NCBI GenBank assembly: GCA_021767885.1
Contig: JAASSM010000109.1
Span: 1-6,645, forward strand
Length of the DNA: 6,645 nt
Source: a bacterium
GTDB lineage: Bacteria > Krumholzibacteriota > Krumholzibacteria > LZORAL124-64-63
Direction: 5' to 3'
In this document: one piece after another, positions 1 through 4,716 of the stretch
How the letters are laid out: each line of letters starts with the position of its first letter
How positions within the stretch are numbered: position 1 is the stretch's first letter
Notes under the pieces: generated by a model
The model's database searches: none
The model's input: the letters and a program-made list of their open reading frames with translations, nothing else
What the model was told of the DNA's origin: nothing
Made by a program: the position numbers and the translations under genes

Positions 1-737
1 AGGTGGTACTCGAGGAACCGGTGCAGCATCACGCCCCAGTCCCGGGCGACCGACCGGCTCAGCGGCCGGTCCGGCCACCGGGCCGGCGCCGCCGCGAGCT
101 CCGGCCAGACGGCGAGGGCCTCCGCTCCGAGGGGCCGCGCGCCGGCCACCGCGCCGCCGCTGGCGCAGGCCGCGCAGACCAGACCGCCGGCGGCGGGGCT
201 GAACCACAGCGCCCCGCCGGCCACCTGGGCCAGGTCCCGGCCACAGGGCACGCAGGCCTCCAGGGCCGGCCGCGTCCCCTGCAGGTCCAGGAGCGCGGCC
301 TCGAAGGCATAGAACAGGGCCGCCTCGCGGCCCGGCCCCGCGCAGGATAATACCTCCACGTAGGCCTGGCAAAGCGCGAAGAGTCCGGCCTCGTGGCCGT
401 GGCCCGGACGGCAGCGGTCCACCATCTCCAGGGCGGCCTGCAGGTAGGCGGTCTTCTCCAGGGTGGGGGCGCTGGCCAGCGGATCGCGCAGCAGCGCGCC
501 GCCACGCAGGTACTGCAGCTCCCGGGCCGGGTCCAGGGAGAACTCCAGCTCGCTCAGCCGACCCGGCTGCACCAGGGGCCGCAGCCGCGACCGCGTCTGC
601 CGCGCCCCCTTGGCCACCAGGCGCAGCAGGCCGTGCTCCTCGGTGAGCACCGACGCGACCAGGCTGGTCTCCCCCGTGGGCCAGATCCGCAGCACCAGGG
701 CGCGGTCGCTCCCCGACGGACGCGGCAGGACGCTCAC
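1..737 (-). CDS. recO: RecO DNA repair/recombination mediator (3' end cut by window edge)
   Basis: RecO works with RecR (and RecF) to load RecA onto SSB-coated single-stranded DNA. The frame reads 245 codons and runs off the left edge. The N-terminal OB-fold is visible: ALVLRIWPTGETSLVASVLTEEHGL (13-37; shown here only as ends ALVLR and EEHGL), then VAKGARQTRSRLRPLVQPG (41-59) and an LSELEF strand. The helical middle includes EKTAYLQAALEMVDRC (94-109) and REAALFYAFEAALLDLQG (137-154). A CxxC-22-CxxC zinc-binding knob uses Cys162, Cys165, Cys188 and Cys191, with WFSPAAGGLVC (178-188) between. The last residues read MLHRFLEYH, where the family normally continues with a short HLG-x-K-x-L-x-S helix, so roughly 10-20 residues are probably missing. 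The start is GTG at 737, overlapping the mgtE TGA as GTGA; no ATG is near and no strong ribosome binding site is seen, so translation probably relies on coupling to mgtE. Confidence 0.93.
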   Translation of the reverse strand, partial: MSVLPRPSGSDRALVLRIWPTGETSLVASVLTEEHGLLRLVAKGARQTRSRLRPLVQPGRLSELEFSLDPARELQYLRGGALLRDPLASAPTLEKTAYLQAALEMVDRCRPGHGHEAGLFALCQAYVEVLSCAGPGREAALFYAFEAALLDLQGTRPALEACVPCGRDLAQVAGGALWFSPAAGGLVCAACASGGAVAGARPLGAEALAVWPELAAAPARWPDRPLSRSVARDWGVMLHRFLEYH

Positions 738-2170
738 GACACCGCGCCCGGCCCCAGGCTCAGCAGCAGCGTGGCCAGACCCAGGTAGATGAGCAGGCCG
801 AAGATGTCGTTGGCGGTGGTGATGAACGGGCCGGTGGCCACGGCGGGATCGGCGCCCACCCGGTGCAGGAGCAGGGGGATGCCCGTGCCCACGCTGGCGG
901 CGAAGACGATCACCAGGAGCATGGACAGCGCCAGCACGGCGGCCAGGTGGACGTCGCCCACCACCACCCCGCAGACCAGGAACAGGCACGCCCCGACCAC
1001 CACCCCGATCATCAGCGAGGTGGACAGCTCCCGCAGCAGGTGCCGGCCGAGCTGGTAATGATGCACCTCGCCGGTGGCCAGGCCGCGCACCACCACCGAG
1101 CTGGTCTGGATGCCCACGTTGCCGGCCATGGCCATGATCACCGGGATGAAGAACGACAGCGCCACCATGCTCGCCAGGCTCTGCTCGAAGTGCTGCAGCA
1201 CCATGATCGCCCCGACCTGGCCGCCCAGGCCGCCGAGGAGCCACGGCAGACGCGAGCGGGCCACGCGCGCGGGCGATTGCTCGCCGAACTCGGCGATGGA
1301 CACGCCCGCCATGTGGGCCATGTCCTCGGTGGCCTCCTCCTCGAGGACGTCCATGACGTCGTCCACGGTGATCCGCCCCACGAGCCGGTGACGGTGGTCG
1401 AGCACCGGCAGCGAGATCAGGTCGTGGGTCATCATGTACTGGGCCACCTCCTCCTGGTCGAGGTCCACCTCCACGTAGAGCGGATCGGCCTCCATGACCT
1501 CGGCGATGGGCGTGCCCGGAGGCGAGAGCAGGAGCCGGAACAGGGGCATGCGCCCCACGAGGCGATCCCGCTCGTCCAGCACCCACACGTAGTGCATCTC
1601 CGCGAGCTCGTCCTGGTCCAGCTCCCGCAGCCCCGCCACGGCCTCCCCGCAGGTCTGGTCGTCCCGGCAGGTGGCCATCTCCTTGGCCATGATGCCGCCG
1701 GCGGACTCGGGCGGGTAGCGCAGCAGGTCGCTGACCTCCTGGCGCTCCTCCTCCTCCATGGCCTCGAGGATGCGCTGCTGCTGATCGGGATCGAGCTCGC
1801 CGATGACGTCGGTGGCGTCGTCCGAGGGCATCTCCTCGAGGATGTCGGCGATGGCATCGTGATCGAGGAGATCGAACAGCGCGGTGGTGCTGCGGTTGTC
1901 GATCTCCGCGAGGACCTCGGCCAGCGGCTCGGGCGGCAGCTGCTGCAGGACCTGGACGGTCTCCTCGGCGCTGAACGGGCGCAGGATCTCGGACAGGTCG
2001 CCCGGCGAGAGCTCGGCCGCGAGCTGGGCCACGGCGGGCTCGTCCTCGGCGGCGATCAGCTCGAGGAAGCGCTGGGCATACTGGAAGCGCTCGGCGTCCA
2101 GGTTGGACGGATCGAGGGTGCGCTCGGGCTCGCGGGCCTCGGGAACCTCGGGCTGGCGGGGGTCGGTCAT
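734..2170 (-). CDS. mgtE: MgtE magnesium transporter/channel
   Basis: MgtE is a homodimeric inner-membrane Mg2+ channel whose cytoplasmic N and CBS domains bind Mg2+ and close the pore when cellular Mg2+ is high. The 478-residue protein has a complete architecture. The acidic superhelical N domain covers about 30-160 and ends in YPPESAGGIMAKEM. The CBS pair covers about 162-285. An acidic connecting (plug-like) helix follows at about 270-290 (DVMDVLEEEATEDMAHMAGV). Five membrane helices lie within about 305-475. The signature AGNVGIQTSSVVVRGLATGE sits at 349-368, and DPAVATGPFITTANDIFG at 441-458 contains the conserved DPA aspartate (Asp441, equivalent to the pore selectivity Asp of Thermus MgtE). 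The ATG at 2170 has GAGGAA 5 bases ahead and forms an ATGA overlap with the DUF502 stop; the open frame upstream is an artefact of the GC-rich DUF502 gene. CX5C (Cys168, Cys174) at the start of CBS1 is a small oddity. With no leader of its own, it has no room for an M-box riboswitch. Confidence 0.97.
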   Translation of the reverse strand: MTDPRQPEVPEAREPERTLDPSNLDAERFQYAQRFLELIAAEDEPAVAQLAAELSPGDLSEILRPFSAEETVQVLQQLPPEPLAEVLAEIDNRSTTALFDLLDHDAIADILEEMPSDDATDVIGELDPDQQQRILEAMEEEERQEVSDLLRYPPESAGGIMAKEMATCRDDQTCGEAVAGLRELDQDELAEMHYVWVLDERDRLVGRMPLFRLLLSPPGTPIAEVMEADPLYVEVDLDQEEVAQYMMTHDLISLPVLDHRHRLVGRITVDDVMDVLEEEATEDMAHMAGVSIAEFGEQSPARVARSRLPWLLGGLGGQVGAIMVLQHFEQSLASMVALSFFIPVIMAMAGNVGIQTSSVVVRGLATGEVHHYQLGRHLLRELSTSLMIGVVVGACLFLVCGVVVGDVHLAAVLALSMLLVIVFAASVGTGIPLLLHRVGADPAVATGPFITTANDIFGLLIYLGLATLLLSLGPGAVS

Positions 2171-2823
2171 GGGTGTTCCTCGGACGGGGACTGGCGGCCG
2201 GCCAGCAGGACGGCGGCCTCGCGCAGCGACGTGGCGGAGTCCGGCGGCATCACCGAGCCGCCGGAGATGATCAGGCGGATGCCCTCCTCGATGGTGAGGG
2301 GCAGGACCACGGCATCCTGCCGCGGGACCAGCAGCATGTAGCCGCTGGTGGGATTCGGCGTGGTGGGCAGGAAGATGCTGAACAGATCGTGGCCGGGCTC
2401 GTCGTAGGTGACGAACCCCAGGCTGTAGCAGCCGCGGCGCGGGTACTCGAACAGCACCACCTGCTGGAACGCCGAGCGCTTGTCGGTGAGGAACACCGAG
2501 GCGATCTGCTTGGTGGCCGTGAAGATGCTCTTGACCACCGGGATGCGCTCGATCACGCGCTCGACCAGGTTGAAGAACGCCACGCCCACCAGGCTGCGGG
2601 TCATCAGGCCGATGACCACGATGATCAGGAGCAGGGCGGCGAAGGCGATGGAGGTCAGCACGAAATCCGGATAGCTCTCCGCCAGCCCCGGGATCCGCTG
2701 CAGCCACGGCCGCAGCGAGGCGTCGATGAGCCGGTAGCCGTTGACCAGGATCCAGGCCGTGATGGCCAGCGGCGTGATGGCCAGCAGGCCGGTCAGGAAG
2801 TGTCGCTGCAGCTGCTTCAGCAC
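2167..2823 (-). CDS. DUF502 family two-helix membrane protein
   Basis: This matches DUF502, a widespread bacterial membrane protein family whose biochemical role is not established. The 218-residue product is full length for the family. Features seen: N-terminal TGLLAITPLAITAWIL (11-26) as the first membrane helix, a second helix at about 55-75, and then the conserved cytoplasm-proximal block ERIPVVKSIFTATKQI (92-107). A predicted beta-rich soluble C-terminus carries FEYPRRGCYSLGFVT (125-139), FLPTTPNPTSGYMLLVP (151-167) and the ISGGS turn (186-190). The GTG start at 2823 is chosen because GGAGG lies 8 bases ahead and the family N-terminus begins there; the frame is open further upstream but overlaps the corC-like gene. 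One base separates it from the previous stop, and its TGA overlaps the mgtE ATG. Coupling to mgtE suggests, by inference only, a role in envelope or ion homeostasis. Confidence 0.9.
   Translation of the reverse strand: MLKQLQRHFLTGLLAITPLAITAWILVNGYRLIDASLRPWLQRIPGLAESYPDFVLTSIAFAALLLIIVVIGLMTRSLVGVAFFNLVERVIERIPVVKSIFTATKQIASVFLTDKRSAFQQVVLFEYPRRGCYSLGFVTYDEPGHDLFSIFLPTTPNPTSGYMLLVPRQDAVVLPLTIEEGIRLIISGGSVMPPDSATSLREAAVLLAGRQSPSEEHP
2176..2181 (-). promoter_or_regulatory. Ribosome binding site for mgtE
   Basis: On the minus strand GAGGAA lies 5 bases before the ATG at 2170, inside the end of the DUF502 gene. It decides the mgtE start, because the mgtE frame is open for several hundred bases upstream. 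Confidence 0.72.
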
Positions 2824-2824
2824 C

Positions 2825-4186
2825 TCAGTCGCCTCCCCGCTCCCCCGCCGGCGGCGCGGTGGCGTCCGCGTCCTGGTCCACGGGACGGGGCCAGCCGGGC
2901 AGCGGGTCCGGCGCATGGATCACGGCCAGGACGATGCGCTGTTCCTCCACGCGCTCCACCGTGACCGCCAGTCCGGCCACCTCCACCGTATCGCCGGGTT
3001 CGGGCACGTTGCCCGCCGCCTCGTAGATGAGGCCGCCGAGGGTCTCGCTCGATTCCTCCTCCTCGGCATCCAGCACCGGACGGCCGAGGACCTCGGCCAG
3101 GTCCTCCAGGCCGATCTTGGGATCCACCCGCAGCGAGGTGGGATCGAGCCAGGTGTAGAGCGGCTCCTCGGTGTCGAACTCGTCCTCGATCTCGCCGACG
3201 ATCTCCTCGAGCACGTCCTCCAGCGTGACGATGCCGGCCGTGCCGCCGTACTCGTCCACCACCAGGGCCATGTGGATGCGCTTGGCGCGGAACTCGTCCA
3301 GCACCTCGTCGATCTTCTTGCTCTCGGGGATGAAGTAGGCGGGCCGGGCGAGGTCGGCCAGGCCGTGGCCGTCGGCCTCGAACCGCCCGTCGCGCACCAG
3401 GCCGAGCAGGTCCTTGGCGTAGAGCACCCCCACCACGCGGTCGATGCTCCCGTCGTAGACGGGCAGACGCGAGTGCCGGCACGCGTTCACCGTGGCGACC
3501 ACCTCGTCCAGGGGCGTGGCCTGCTCGAAGGCCACCATGTCGATGCGCGGCACCATGATCTCGCGGACGGCCGTGTCGTGGAAGTCGAAGATGCTGCGGA
3601 TCATCTCCCGCTCCTCGGCATCCAGGTCCACGTCGGTCTCGTGGTCGCGGATCAGGCTGCGGATCTCCCCGCTCGAGAGCAGGGGCTGCGCCTCGGCCGC
3701 CCAGAGCGTGTCGTCCAGCCGGTCCATCAGCAGCAGCAGCAGCGCCGCCCAGGGCCGCAGGATCAGCACCAGCGGCCAGGCCAGCAGGCCCACGGTCCGC
3801 AGGTAGCCCACGGCGGTCCCCGCGGCCATCATCTTCAGCAGCAGCGCGCCCAGCGTCCAGGCCAGCACCACGAGGATCACGAACACCGTCAGCAAGCGCG
3901 GCGCCGCCGCCTCGGGCCAGGCCCCGGCCAGCAGGCGCCCCCAGGCCACCACGCCGAGGGTGGTGAGGATCAGGTAGAGGCTGCTGACCGCCACCTGGAA
4001 GCGGCGGCCCTCGGCCAGGTACCGCCGCACCACCGGCCCGAGCCGGGACTCCTCCAGCAGCCCGTTGCGGTGCAGCGCGCTGAGCCGATGGTACGCGGTG
4101 AGCAGGCCCGCGGTCAGCATGGCGCCGAGATAGCAGCTCGCGCCCAGCACCAGGGTGCCGGCGCCGGATGCCGCCGCGTCGTTCAT
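2825..4186 (-). CDS. HlyC/CorC-family CBS-domain membrane protein with divergent CNNM/DUF21 region
   Basis: The family couples a CNNM/DUF21 membrane domain, tied to Mg2+ (or Co2+) export, to cytoplasmic CBS domains that bind adenine nucleotides. This 453-residue protein has hydrophobic segments at about 10-32, 65-86, 98-118 and 132-154. Next comes the highly typical linker DLDAEEREMIRSIFDF (187-202) with MVPRIDM (211-217). A CBS pair spans about 207-335, including the VVDEYGGTAGIVTLEDVLEE signature at 309-328. A C-terminal CorC_HlyC domain follows at about 345-425 (ETLGGLIYEA at 381), then an acidic/Pro tail. The membrane half is unusual: I cannot find the family's SxxE, GNN or GE-x-x-PK motifs, and the last seems replaced by GALLLK (113-118), so transport activity is doubtful. 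The ATG at 4186 is preferred to an upstream in-frame start near 4255 because it has GGAGG 4 bases ahead, forms an ATGA overlap with ybeY, and is followed directly by the first membrane segment. The ybeY-corC adjacency resembles E. coli ybeY-ybeX. Confidence 0.9.
   Translation of the reverse strand: MNDAAASGAGTLVLGASCYLGAMLTAGLLTAYHRLSALHRNGLLEESRLGPVVRRYLAEGRRFQVAVSSLYLILTTLGVVAWGRLLAGAWPEAAAPRLLTVFVILVVLAWTLGALLLKMMAAGTAVGYLRTVGLLAWPLVLILRPWAALLLLLMDRLDDTLWAAEAQPLLSSGEIRSLIRDHETDVDLDAEEREMIRSIFDFHDTAVREIMVPRIDMVAFEQATPLDEVVATVNACRHSRLPVYDGSIDRVVGVLYAKDLLGLVRDGRFEADGHGLADLARPAYFIPESKKIDEVLDEFRAKRIHMALVVDEYGGTAGIVTLEDVLEEIVGEIEDEFDTEEPLYTWLDPTSLRVDPKIGLEDLAEVLGRPVLDAEEEESSETLGGLIYEAAGNVPEPGDTVEVAGLAVTVERVEEQRIVLAVIHAPDPLPGWPRPVDQDADATAPPAGERGGD
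2832..2836 (-). promoter_or_regulatory. Ribosome binding site for the DUF502 gene
   Basis: On the minus strand GGAGG lies 8 bases before the GTG at 2823, inside the last codons of the corC-like gene. It settles the GTG start, since no ATG occurs at the family's N-terminus. Confidence 0.75.
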
Positions 4187-4716
4187 GAGCCCTCCGTTTC
4201 CTCGCCCGCCAGCGGGTGCGACAGGTCCTGGCTCGCCAGCAACCGGGACTCGCACGCCCGCATGGCCGCCTGCTGCGCGTCGGTGTCATGGGTCCAGCCC
4301 AGGACGTGCAGCGCACCGTGGATGAGCAGGAGCGCCCACTCGGCGACGAGATCCCAGCCCTCCCGGGCGCAGCGATCGGCCACGAAGCGTGGCGCCAGGA
4401 TCACCTCGCCGACGATGACCGGACCGGCGGCGTCGGCCGGGGGCACCCACAGGTCGGTGGCCGCGTCGCCGCAGCCGGCCGGCAGGTGCGGCTCGCCCTC
4501 GCCCGCCTCCTCGAGGTACGAGAAGGACAGCACGTCGGTGACGCCCTCGCCACCGTACCAGCGCCCGTAGAGGTCACCCATGACGGGATCCTCCACCAGC
4601 ACCAGATCCAGGATCCACTCCGGTCTGCCCAGCGGCGCCACCAGCGCCGCCAGCCGCCCGGTGGCCAGCGGCAACGGCCGGGGCTCGCGGCGCTGATCGA
4701 TCAACTCGAGCTTCAC
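4183..4716 (-). CDS. ybeY: YbeY endoribonuclease (16S rRNA 3'-end maturation)
   Basis: YbeY is a single-strand-specific, zinc-dependent endoribonuclease needed for 16S rRNA 3' maturation and 70S ribosome quality control in the cytoplasm. The 177-residue product shows the diagnostic HxxxHxxxxxH zinc motif as HGALHVLGWTH, with histidines 133, 137 and 143. It also has TDVLSF at 60-65, the strand GEVIL at 103-107 and the family's early IDQRRE stretch at 6-11. The GTG at 4716 is chosen because the family's first strand begins just after it and because it forms a GTGA overlap with the upstream stop. The frame is open far upstream, but that stretch lies inside the well-supported pgpH gene and reads as low-complexity Arg/Ala/Gly protein. 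The segment between TDVLSF and GEV is about 37 residues, longer than the roughly 14 of E. coli YbeY, and includes Cys82. Placement between pgpH and a corC-like gene fits known ybeY neighbourhoods. Confidence 0.95.
   Translation of the reverse strand: MKLELIDQRREPRPLPLATGRLAALVAPLGRPEWILDLVLVEDPVMGDLYGRWYGGEGVTDVLSFSYLEEAGEGEPHLPAGCGDAATDLWVPPADAAGPVIVGEVILAPRFVADRCAREGWDLVAEWALLLIHGALHVLGWTHDTDAQQAAMRACESRLLASQDLSHPLAGEETEGS
4191..4195 (-). promoter_or_regulatory. Ribosome binding site for the corC-like gene
   Basis: On the minus strand GGAGG lies 4 bases before the ATG at 4186, inside the 3' end of ybeY. It supports this ATG over an in-frame upstream start near 4255. Confidence 0.75.

Noticed and set aside
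345..356. A small AT-rich island in recO with a TTA leucine codon (348-350) next to a GTA codon
   Set aside because: TTA codons are rare in such GC-rich DNA and can be regulatory in Streptomyces, but a single one in a lineage with no sign of being an actinobacterium is weak evidence. No frameshift or insertion accompanies it.
863..2341. A 492-codon His/Gln/Leu-rich open frame on the plus strand opposite mgtE
   Set aside because: It lies almost wholly opposite mgtE, whose domains are complete and in frame. The His-rich content comes from reading mgtE Met/Val/Asp codons in reverse, not from a real metal-binding protein.
2171..2707. Possible N-terminal extension of MgtE in its open frame upstream of 2170
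   Set aside because: This stretch is the DUF502 gene read in another frame. The ATG at 2170 has a good ribosome binding site, and the MgtE N domain begins shortly after it.
2741..4570. A 609-codon open frame on the plus strand opposite the corC-like, ybeY and DUF502 genes
   Set aside because: The translation is a low-complexity Gln/His/Arg/Gly-rich string with no family features. It mirrors the GC-rich codons of well-supported minus-strand genes, as expected for an antisense shadow.
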